From the NCBI GenBank assembly GCA_937901105.1, contig CALCHD010000202.1, positions 1-12,750 of the forward strand: a stretch of DNA of 12,750 nt, read 5' to 3'. The position numbers and the translations under genes were made by a program. How positions within the stretch are numbered: the first letter of the stretch is position 1; each line of letters begins with the position of its first letter. The stretch is from an uncultured Bacteroidales bacterium. GTDB lineage: Bacteria > Bacteroidota > Bacteroidia > Bacteroidales > UBA932. This document shows, piece after piece, positions 6,768-12,750 of this stretch. The notes under the pieces are model-generated. The model did no database searches, was not told the DNA's origin, and saw only the letters and a list, made by a program, of their open reading frames with translations.

Positions 6768-6891
6768 TAGACAGAGCAGCAGCGTTGAGCTGCACAATAA
6801 GCATAATAAATTTTCTAACAAGTTGATTCACAATAGATTATATGTGTTTCAACGCTCCATTATTTTACCCAAACCGTAAATTATATTTAAA
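6768..6891 (+). promoter_or_regulatory. Structured intercistronic leader before wzz
   Basis: The 144-bp upxY-wzz gap is much larger than other gaps in this operon segment. It can form a local hairpin GCAGC-GTTGA-GCTGC (6779-6793). The bases AGCGTTGA (6781-6788) are also exactly complementary to TCAACGCT (6849-6856), a long-range pairing that excludes the hairpin. No T-tract terminator is present. The two alternative folds directly behind a NusG-paralogue gene make this a candidate target site for UpxY or another leader-binding factor; that role is inference. Confidence 0.4.
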
Positions 6892-8034
6892 ATGGAAAAC
6901 AATACAGTACAGCAGCAAAACCAGTTTCAAGAAGAAGAAATTGATATCATGGCCCTAGTAAAGCGCCTATGGGAGAAAAAAGCATTCGTAATTAAAGTAA
7001 CCTGCATCTTTGCAGTTTTGGGAGTTATTGTAGCAATAACCACCCCAAAAGAGTACACCGCAAGCTGTGTTGTAGTGCCAGAAACCAAAGGCGGCGCATT
7101 CAGCGCCAGCTCATTGGGTGGTCTTGCAGCAATGGCAGGTATCAACCTGGGTGCAGCAAGTGGTGGCGAGATGCTCTCCCCTCTAATGTATGACAAACTG
7201 ATTAAAAATATTGATTTGCGCAAAGAGCTTATGCAAACCCCAATCAATTGGGAGGAGTATGACCAGCCTGTAACCATTTTGGATTACTATACAAACCCGG
7301 ATTATAAGAAATCATCTGTACTGGGAACAATAAAAAAATACACAAAAAGATTGTTTTTTACAATACTGAAGGCAATAAAAGGAGAAGGTAATACTAATGA
7401 GGTATCATTGCCAAATAGTAGCAAAAGTCTTAGTGCATATACGAAAGATGAATTAAAATGTATTAAAACTTTTTCCAAGCAGTTCTCCATAATGACAGAT
7501 AAAAAGAATGGCGATGTAACCATCTCTGCCCGTATGCCGGAGGCCTTGGCTGCAGCGCAGGTAGTGGATGCAGTACAGAACCTTCTTCAGAAATATGTAA
7601 TTGAACTCAAACTCCAGAAGGCAGAGGTAAACTACGAATATATTAAACAGCGCTACGACGAGGCAAAGGTAGTATTTGAACAGAAACAAGAAGAATACGC
7701 AAAATTCCAGGACGCCAACAAAGTGCTCTCTTCTGCACTCTCAAAAGCAAAGGAAGAGCAAATGCGCAGCGAATTCACCGTAGCAAAAGATCTTTTCAAT
7801 CAGCTCACCACCCAGCTCGTTCAGGCAGAAATGAAAATTAAGGAAGACATTCCAATCCTAACAGTTGTAGAGCCTGTGCAGGTGCCACTTGAGAGAAGTA
7901 AACCGCAAAGAGTTAAGATCCTCTTCATTTGGTGCTTCCTTGGCTGTGTATTTGGTTGTGGTTTGATACTTGGAGGATACCGGTTGAAAGAGCAGGGTGT
8001 GGAGAATATATGGTTGGATAAATTGGTAAAATAA
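6892..8034 (+). CDS. wzz: Wzz-type polysaccharide chain-length determinant
   Basis: A 380-residue inner-membrane co-polymerase that sets polysaccharide length. The membrane helices are at about 31-50 (N-terminal, after the typical EEEIDIMALVKRLWEKK lead) and 341-362, with the periplasmic domain between. The Wzz signature lies after helix 1 (about 54-62, PKEYTASCV). A Gly/Ala-rich stretch with MAGINLGAASGG is at about 83-95, and a charged coiled-coil region at about 235-315. A Pro-rich approach to helix 2 (VEPVQVPLERSKPQR) is typical. No C-terminal tyrosine kinase domain is present, so this is the Wzz rather than the Wzc form. The segment encoding about 144-203 is much richer in A/T (29% GC over 7321-7500) than the flanking parts (58% over 7081-7140), which suggests a replaced or fast-evolving region. 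Seven bases separate it from rfbA. Confidence 0.9.
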   Translation: MENNTVQQQNQFQEEEIDIMALVKRLWEKKAFVIKVTCIFAVLGVIVAITTPKEYTASCVVVPETKGGAFSASSLGGLAAMAGINLGAASGGEMLSPLMYDKLIKNIDLRKELMQTPINWEEYDQPVTILDYYTNPDYKKSSVLGTIKKYTKRLFFTILKAIKGEGNTNEVSLPNSSKSLSAYTKDELKCIKTFSKQFSIMTDKKNGDVTISARMPEALAAAQVVDAVQNLLQKYVIELKLQKAEVNYEYIKQRYDEAKVVFEQKQEEYAKFQDANKVLSSALSKAKEEQMRSEFTVAKDLFNQLTTQLVQAEMKIKEDIPILTVVEPVQVPLERSKPQRVKILFIWCFLGCVFGCGLILGGYRLKEQGVENIWLDKLVK

Positions 8035-8041
8035 TTGATAT

Positions 8042-8947
8042 ATGAAAGGAATAGTACTGGCTGGAGGATCAGGCACACGCCTATACCCAATAACGAAAGG
8101 CATCAGCAAGCAATTGATGCCTATTTACGATAAACCAATGGTTTATTACCCAATTAGTGTATTGATGTTGGCAGGAATAAGGGATATTCTTATCATTTCT
8201 ACCCCTCACGATTTGCCAGGTTTCAAACGCCTGCTTGGAGACGGTTCAGACTATGGAGTAAACTTCCAGTATGCAGAGCAGCCTTCTCCCGACGGTTTGG
8301 CACAAGCATTTACCATAGGGAAAGAATTTATAGGAAATGACAGTGCTTGCCTTGTATTGGGTGACAACATTTTTCATGGAGCAGGATTTACAAAGATGTT
8401 GCATGAGGCTGTACGCACTGCAGAGGAGGAGAAAAAGGCTACAGTATTCGGCTACTGGGTTTCAGATCCCGAAAGATATGGAGTTGCAGAGTTTAACAAA
8501 GATGGAAACTGCCTTAGCATAGAAGAAAAACCTGCGCAGCCAAAAAGCAACTACGCAGTGGTAGGATTGTATTTCTATCCCAACAAGGTTGTAGATGTAG
8601 CAGCCAATATAAAACCATCAGCACGTGGAGAGTACGAAATTACCACAGTAAATCAGCAGTTCCTTGCAGATGGTGAACTTAAGGTACAGACTCTAGGTCG
8701 CGGATTTGCATGGCTTGATACCGGTACCCACGATTCATTGAGTGAAGCATCAACATATATTGAGGTGCTTGAGAAACGTCAGGGACTTAAAGTTGCTTGC
8801 TTGGAGGGTATTGCATACCGTCAGGGCTGGATAAGCGAAGAGCGTATGCGTGAGCTGGCCCAGCCAATGCTTAAGAACCAGTATGGTCAGTACCTGCTAA
8901 AGGTAATAGATGAGATTAAAGAAACAGGAAAACCTAACTTGGAATAA
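8042..8947 (+). CDS. rfbA: Glucose-1-phosphate thymidylyltransferase (RmlA/RfbA)
   Basis: A 301-residue cytoplasmic nucleotidyltransferase that joins dTTP and glucose-1-phosphate to make dTDP-glucose, the first step towards dTDP-linked 6-deoxy sugars. The nucleotide-binding signature LAGGSGTRLYP is at residues 6-16, followed by SKQLMPIYDKP (22-32). The metal/substrate motif LGDN is at 106-109, and GFAWLDTGTHDSL appears later. Length equals that of typical long-form RmlA. It starts 7 bp after wzz and ends one base before rfbB, so the two are surely co-transcribed. rmlC and rmlD do not follow. Confidence 0.97.
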   Translation: MKGIVLAGGSGTRLYPITKGISKQLMPIYDKPMVYYPISVLMLAGIRDILIISTPHDLPGFKRLLGDGSDYGVNFQYAEQPSPDGLAQAFTIGKEFIGNDSACLVLGDNIFHGAGFTKMLHEAVRTAEEEKKATVFGYWVSDPERYGVAEFNKDGNCLSIEEKPAQPKSNYAVVGLYFYPNKVVDVAANIKPSARGEYEITTVNQQFLADGELKVQTLGRGFAWLDTGTHDSLSEASTYIEVLEKRQGLKVACLEGIAYRQGWISEERMRELAQPMLKNQYGQYLLKVIDEIKETGKPNLE

Positions 8948-8948
8948 T

Positions 8949-10076
8949 ATGAAACGCAATATAGTAATAACAGGTGGTGCAGGATTCATTGGCAGCCATG
9001 TAGTTAGATTGTTTGTAAACAAGTATCCGGAGTATAACATCATCAACTTGGATAAGCTTACCTATGCTGGTAACTTGGCTAACCTCAAAGATGTTGAGGA
9101 TAAGCCAAACTATAAGTTTGTTAAGATGGATATCTGTGATTTTGAGGCCTTCTATCAGCTTATGCAGGATGAGAAGATTGATGGCATTATCCATTTAGCT
9201 GCAGAGTCTCACGTAGACCGCTCTATTAAGGATCCATTTACATTTGCAAAGACCAATGTAATGGGTACACTCGCTCTTTTACAGGCAGCAAAGTTGTATT
9301 GGGAAAGCCTTCCAGAGAAGTATGAGGGCAAAAGATTCTATCACATCTCTACAGATGAGGTATATGGAGCTCTTTCTATGAACCATCCTGAAGGAATTGA
9401 ACCTCCGTTCAAGACTGTCGCTTCTTCAGAGGGGCATAAAGCTTATGGGGATGATTTCTTCTACGAGACTACCAAGTATAATCCACATTCACCATATAGT
9501 GCATCAAAGGCAAGTTCTGATCATTTTGTTCGTGCTTATCACGATACCTATGGTATGCCTACAATTGTGACTAATTGCTCTAACAACTATGGACCGTACC
9601 AGTTCCCAGAGAAATTGATTCCATTGTTTATCAATAATATCCGCAGTGGTAAACCTCTTCCAGTATATGGTAAGGGAGAAAACGTTCGCGACTGGCTATT
9701 TGTAGAGGACCATGCCCGTGCAATTGATACTATTTTCCACGAAGGCCGTATCAACGAGACTTACAATATTGGCGGCTTCAATGAATGGAAGAACATAGAC
9801 CTCATTAAGGTTATGATTAAGACTGTAGATCGTATCCTTGGCAACCCAGAAGGGCATTCAGAAAAACTGATTACCTATGTAACCGACCGTCTTGGCCACG
9901 ATGCTCGTTATGCAATTGACTCTACAAAACTTCAGAAAGAACTTGGCTGGGAACCTAGTCTGCAGTTTGAAGAAGGAATTGAGAAGACAGTAAGATGGTA
10001 TCTTGATAATCAGGAGTGGATGGATAATATTACTTCTGGTGAGTATGAGAAGTATTACAACGATATGTATAAATGA
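8949..10076 (+). CDS. rfbB: dTDP-glucose 4,6-dehydratase (RmlB/RfbB)
   Basis: A 375-residue extended SDR that converts dTDP-glucose to dTDP-4-keto-6-deoxyglucose. The NAD loop GGAGFIG is at residues 9-15. The dehydratase signature STDEVYG is at 134-140 (T135, D136, E137), with catalytic Y183 and K187 in YSASK. I chose ATG at 8949, one base after the rfbA stop, because it places MKRNIVITGG at the N-terminus. A longer in-frame start at 8910 would overlap rfbA and add 13 unrelated residues. The protein is slightly longer than E. coli RmlB because of a loop around 142-178, which is usual in Bacteroidales. Confidence 0.96.
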   Translation: MKRNIVITGGAGFIGSHVVRLFVNKYPEYNIINLDKLTYAGNLANLKDVEDKPNYKFVKMDICDFEAFYQLMQDEKIDGIIHLAAESHVDRSIKDPFTFAKTNVMGTLALLQAAKLYWESLPEKYEGKRFYHISTDEVYGALSMNHPEGIEPPFKTVASSEGHKAYGDDFFYETTKYNPHSPYSASKASSDHFVRAYHDTYGMPTIVTNCSNNYGPYQFPEKLIPLFINNIRSGKPLPVYGKGENVRDWLFVEDHARAIDTIFHEGRINETYNIGGFNEWKNIDLIKVMIKTVDRILGNPEGHSEKLITYVTDRLGHDARYAIDSTKLQKELGWEPSLQFEEGIEKTVRWYLDNQEWMDNITSGEYEKYYNDMYK

Positions 10077-10191
10077 ATGTAGAGTTTATTACCTATGTCT
10101 GTTAATACAAGGTATTAAGATAATAAGAACTCCTAGGTTCTTATAACTTGAATTTTAGCATCTAATTGATTATAATTTAATTACATAAAAT
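10077..10191 (+). promoter_or_regulatory. rfbB-capE gap with two tandem hairpins
   Basis: Two inverted repeats lie close together: TTAATAC/GTATTAA (10102-10108, 10112-10118; 3-nt loop) and ATAAGAAC/GTTCTTAT (10123-10130, 10137-10144; 6-nt loop). Neither is followed by a clean T-tract, so they are weak terminator candidates and may act as processing or stability elements. A poor promoter match (CTTG 10147-10150, TATAATTT 10171-10178) lies between them and capE. I would not rely on it. Confidence 0.45.
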
Positions 10192-11283
10192 ATGAGTGTT
10201 TTTAATAATAAAGTTCTCTTGATTACAGGAGGCACAGGGAGCTTCGGAAATGCTGTTCTCCGTCGTTTCCTTGATTCTGATATTAAGGAGATACGTATTC
10301 TCTCACGTGATGAAAAGAAGCAGGATGACATGCGTCACTTTCTTCAAGCTAATCGTCCAGAGGTGGCTCATAAGGTGAAATTTTTTATTGGGAATGTACG
10401 TGATCGTGCAGCTGTAGATTTCTGTATGCCAGGAGTGGATTATATATTCTCTGCTGCAGCTCTAAAGCAGGTACCTTCTTGCGAGTTCTTTCCAATGGAG
10501 GCTGTTCAGACCAATGTAGATGGTACTAACAATGTGCTTCTTTCAGCTATTGCACACGGAGTTAAGAATGTTGTGGTACTTTCTACCGATAAGGCTGCAT
10601 ATCCTATCAATGCTATGGGTATCTCTAAGGCTATGATGGAGAAGGTGGCTACAGCTCAGGGACGTGCTCTTGGTCCTGGTGCAAAGACTACTATTTGCTG
10701 TACTCGTTATGGTAACGTGATGGCAAGCCGTGGTTCTGTGATTCCTTTGTGGGTAGAGCAGATGATGGAAGGCAAACCCATCACCATCACTGACCCTAAT
10801 ATGACACGTTTCATGATGACACTTGACGATGCTGTCGATCTCGTTATCTATGCGTTCACTCATGGTGAGAATGGTGACCTCTTCGTACAGAAGGCTCCAG
10901 CTGCTACACTAGACGTGCTTGCGGAGGCTTTGAAGCAGACTTATGCTGAGATTGACCCTAAATATAGCGAAACAGAGGTTAAGGTTATCGGTACCCGTCA
11001 TGGTGAGAAACTCTATGAAACATTGGTGACTCGTGAAGAGATGGCCAAGGCTATCGATATGGGTGGTTATTACCGTATCCCTTGTGACAATCGTGACCTT
11101 AACTACGATAAGTTCTTTACTGAAGGCGACCATAAGATTGAGCAAGTAGAGGAATATCACTCTCACAATACTCATCGTTTGGATGTAGAGGGTATGAAAG
11201 AACTTCTCCTTAAACTTAACTTTATCCGCGAAGACCTAGGCTTGCAGGCAAGAGCAAAGTCTCGTGATTATCGTTCAGAGTAA
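10192..11283 (+). CDS. capE: UDP-GlcNAc 4,6-dehydratase/5-epimerase (CapE/FnlA/WbjB-like)
   Basis: A 363-residue soluble SDR. CapE-type enzymes dehydrate UDP-GlcNAc and invert C5, giving UDP-2-acetamido-2,6-dideoxy-L-arabino-4-hexulose. The NADP loop GGTGSFG is at residues 13-19. The active site STDKAAYPINAMGISKAMMEK (131-151) has Met142 in place of the catalytic Tyr and Lys146, the hallmark that separates CapE-like dehydratases from 4-epimerases. Unlike the gene at 4235 it has no membrane domain. It is slightly longer than S. aureus CapE because of a short polar C-terminal tail. Codon choice (many GCT and CGT) differs from the export genes (mostly GCA), suggesting that this cassette has another history. 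It ends one base before the next ATG. Confidence 0.93.
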   Translation: MSVFNNKVLLITGGTGSFGNAVLRRFLDSDIKEIRILSRDEKKQDDMRHFLQANRPEVAHKVKFFIGNVRDRAAVDFCMPGVDYIFSAAALKQVPSCEFFPMEAVQTNVDGTNNVLLSAIAHGVKNVVVLSTDKAAYPINAMGISKAMMEKVATAQGRALGPGAKTTICCTRYGNVMASRGSVIPLWVEQMMEGKPITITDPNMTRFMMTLDDAVDLVIYAFTHGENGDLFVQKAPAATLDVLAEALKQTYAEIDPKYSETEVKVIGTRHGEKLYETLVTREEMAKAIDMGGYYRIPCDNRDLNYDKFFTEGDHKIEQVEEYHSHNTHRLDVEGMKELLLKLNFIREDLGLQARAKSRDYRSE

Positions 11284-11284
11284 G

Positions 11285-12145
11285 ATGAAAATATTAGTTT
11301 TAGGCTGCAACGGAATGGCCGGTCACCTCATCTCCCTATACTTCAAGGAGCAGGGACATGAGGTGGTGGGTTTTGCCCGTCAGCAATCGGAATTGTTGGA
11401 CAGCACCATCATAGGTGATGCTTCCGATATGCCTCTTATCAAGAAGACCCTTGATGAGGGCAACTTTGATGCAGTCATCAACTGCATCGGCTTGCTTAAC
11501 CAGTTTGCAGAGCAGAACAAGGCCATGGCAGTTCTGTTGAACGGTTATCTGCCTCACTACTTGACCGAGATTACCAAGGATACCAAGACCAAGGTAATCC
11601 ACATGTCCACAGACTGTGTGTTTGCCGGTAATGATGGCCCTTATTATGAAGATACTTTCCCTAATGGAGCGACCTTCTATGACCGTTCCAAGGCAATGGG
11701 AGAAATCAATACTGAGAAAGACCTTACTTTCCGTAACTCCATTGTTGGACCTGACATCAAGCCTTCGGGCATCGGTCTTTTCAACTGGTTTATGAAGCAG
11801 GAGGGAGAGATTGGTGGTTACACAGGTGCTATATGGACAGGTGTAACTACCTATACCCTTGCCAAGGCTATGGGGCAGGCACTGAAGGAGAATCTTACAG
11901 GCTTGTACAATCTGGTGAACAACGAGAGCATCAACAAGTATGAACTTCTCGGACTCTTCAACAAGTATTTCCGTGCAGGAGAGGTGAAGATTAATAAGAA
12001 TGATAAACTCCAGCTGGACAAGAGCCTCAGACACAAGCGTGAGGACTTCAGTTTTGTTGTTCCTTCGTACGAGCAACAGGTAAAAGAGATGCGTGAGTGG
12101 GTGGATGCACATCCGTCACTTTATCAACATTATAATGTAAAGTAA
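11285..12145 (+). CDS. RmlD-like NAD(P)-dependent 4-keto sugar reductase
   Basis: A 286-residue SDR reductase of the RmlD/CapF N-domain type, expected to reduce the 4-keto group of the CapE product. The cofactor loop GCNGMAG is at residues 7-13. STDCVFAG is at 108-115, with the catalytic pair Y132 and K136 (YDRSK). I start it at 11285, one base after the capE stop; the longer in-frame start at 11264 would overlap capE. S. aureus CapF and WbjC have about 370 residues because they carry a C-terminal cupin domain that inverts C3; that domain is absent here. The shape therefore matches the RmlD-like WbvR of the UDP-L-QuiNAc pathway more closely than CapF. The product assignment is inference. Confidence 0.88.
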   Translation: MKILVLGCNGMAGHLISLYFKEQGHEVVGFARQQSELLDSTIIGDASDMPLIKKTLDEGNFDAVINCIGLLNQFAEQNKAMAVLLNGYLPHYLTEITKDTKTKVIHMSTDCVFAGNDGPYYEDTFPNGATFYDRSKAMGEINTEKDLTFRNSIVGPDIKPSGIGLFNWFMKQEGEIGGYTGAIWTGVTTYTLAKAMGQALKENLTGLYNLVNNESINKYELLGLFNKYFRAGEVKINKNDKLQLDKSLRHKREDFSFVVPSYEQQVKEMREWVDAHPSLYQHYNVK

Positions 12146-12150
12146 AAGTT

Positions 12151-12750
12151 ATGAAGAAACTGAAATTGATGACGATTGTTGGCACTCGTCCAGAAATCAT
12201 CAAGATGTCTGCCATTATAAAGAAGAGTGATAAATATTTTGACCATGTATTGGTACACACTGGTCAGAACTATGACTATAACCTGAATGAAGTTTTCTTT
12301 AAGGACTTGGGACTTAGAGAGCCGGATTACTACCTTGGTGTGGTGGGTGCCAACATTGGCGAGACCATGGGTAATGTTATCGTGGTAAGCGGCAGCACAC
12401 AGTTCAATCAGCAGAAAGATGGTAACCTTCACCTTCTCAACTGGGGTAGCGGAACCAACACCTCCGACGATGGTTGCGAATACCGTTTCGTGGATGTCAC
12501 TTCTGTCGCAGCGGCTACTCCTATAGAACTGCTCGCCAATGCCGAGGAGTTTAAGAACGGCAATATCTACACCTTCGTGACCAAGCGTGGTTGGATGGGT
12601 GCTACTCAAGGCAACAACAATGTCATCTCTACAGCACGCACACAGGTCAGCCCTTCAGCTGCCCCCAACAACAAATATTTCCAGTGGCTGGGGTACAAGT
12701 CTGCCCGAGGCAACTACTACCTTTACAATATAGGAAAGAAGAAGTTCATG
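12151..12750 (+). CDS. wecB: UDP-GlcNAc 2-epimerase N-terminus fused in frame to an unrelated sequence (partial)
   Basis: An open frame of 200 codons runs off the window end without a stop. Residues 1-77 are a clear WecB/CapG/FnlC-type 2-epimerase start: MTIVGTRPEIIKMS (7-20), the motif HTGQNYD (36-42), then YYLGVVGANIGETMGNVI. In this family the next stretch should lead into the D..LV.GDTNS region. Instead, from about residue 78 (12382) the sequence becomes Asn/Gly/aromatic-rich (NLHLLNWGSGTNTSDDGCEY, later YTFVTKRGWMGATQGNNNVI and GNYYLYNIGKKKF). That looks like part of a secreted Bacteroidales surface protein; I recall similar stretches in Prevotella/Bacteroides extracellular enzymes but cannot verify this. 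Mean GC rises from 42% (12181-12360) to 53% (12421-12480 plus 12541-12600). It is either a genuine fusion or a chimeric assembly. It cannot work as an epimerase as written. Confidence 0.8.
   Translation, partial: MKKLKLMTIVGTRPEIIKMSAIIKKSDKYFDHVLVHTGQNYDYNLNEVFFKDLGLREPDYYLGVVGANIGETMGNVIVVSGSTQFNQQKDGNLHLLNWGSGTNTSDDGCEYRFVDVTSVAAATPIELLANAEEFKNGNIYTFVTKRGWMGATQGNNNVISTARTQVSPSAAPNNKYFQWLGYKSARGNYYLYNIGKKKFM

Noticed and set aside
9679..9688. Sequence AAACGTTCGC resembling the core of B. fragilis Mpi invertase sites
   Set aside because: It occurs inside rfbB coding sequence and I saw no inverted partner around the operon promoter. A chance match.
11336..12112. Minus-strand 258-codon open frame opposite the RmlD-like gene
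   Set aside because: It lies fully antisense to a gene with intact SDR motifs. The translation shows no domain and no start context.
12130..12609. Minus-strand 159-codon open frame across the wecB chimera
   Set aside because: The sense strand has the conserved 2-epimerase motifs in an uninterrupted frame; the antisense frame has no recognisable features.
1..12750. tRNA, rRNA or CRISPR array
   Set aside because: I saw no cloverleaf, no rRNA-like sequence and no regularly spaced short repeats; the only direct repeat is the two-copy 110-bp unit.

Overview
This window looks like a gut-type Bacteroidales chromosome (Bacteroides/Prevotella/Alistipes-like; I cannot name the genus). Three things point there. 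Translation starts lack Shine-Dalgarno sequences and sit behind A-rich leaders. Four promoters fit the Bacteroidetes primary-sigma pattern (TTTG, about 20 bp, TAnnTTTG). The gene content is the 5' part of a capsular or exopolysaccharide locus with an UpxY-type antiterminator.

Layout. Bases 1-1482 form an accessory block. A minus-strand Rpn-family PD-(D/E)XK nuclease/transposase gene (430-1320) lies between two 110-bp direct repeats (1-110 and 1373-1482). Its own terminator (376-410) and a roughly 224-bp imperfect palindrome (150-373) fill the space downstream of it. Bases 1483-1873 contain no convincing protein gene but are dense in signals. There is a promoter (1492-1524) followed about 50 bp later by a strong intrinsic terminator (1576-1607). 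The predicted RNA 5' end can pair with that terminator. A second promoter (1665-1696) follows, then a leader carrying a G10 tract inside a four-codon upstream ORF.

From 1874 a plus-strand polysaccharide operon begins. It encodes an outer-membrane SLBB export protein, a membrane-anchored nucleotide-sugar 4,6-dehydratase, UpxY, then, after an internal promoter and structured leader, a Wzz-type chain-length regulator. RfbA and RfbB (making dTDP-4-keto-6-deoxyglucose) follow. After a 115-bp gap with two hairpins comes a capE / RmlD-like reductase / wecB set that acts on UDP-GlcNAc to make an N-acetylated L-6-deoxyhexosamine (L-FucNAc, L-QuiNAc or L-RhaNAc type).

How they work together. The sugar enzymes supply precursors, Wzz sets polymer length, the SLBB protein forms the export channel, and UpxY probably lets RNA polymerase read through the long operon. 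No glycosyltransferase, flippase or polymerase is visible, so these must lie outside the window if the locus is complete. The last gene is abnormal. It starts as a normal UDP-GlcNAc 2-epimerase but after about 77 residues changes, in frame, into an unrelated secreted-protein-like sequence. This is either a real gene fusion or an assembly junction, and anything inferred beyond about 12380 should be treated with caution.

The main candidates for undescribed biology are the attenuator-like promoter/terminator unit ahead of the operon, the switchable G-tract upstream ORF, the structured leader behind upxY, the large palindrome beside the rpn gene, and the wecB chimera. All base pairings and promoters were found by eye; no folding or database search was run.
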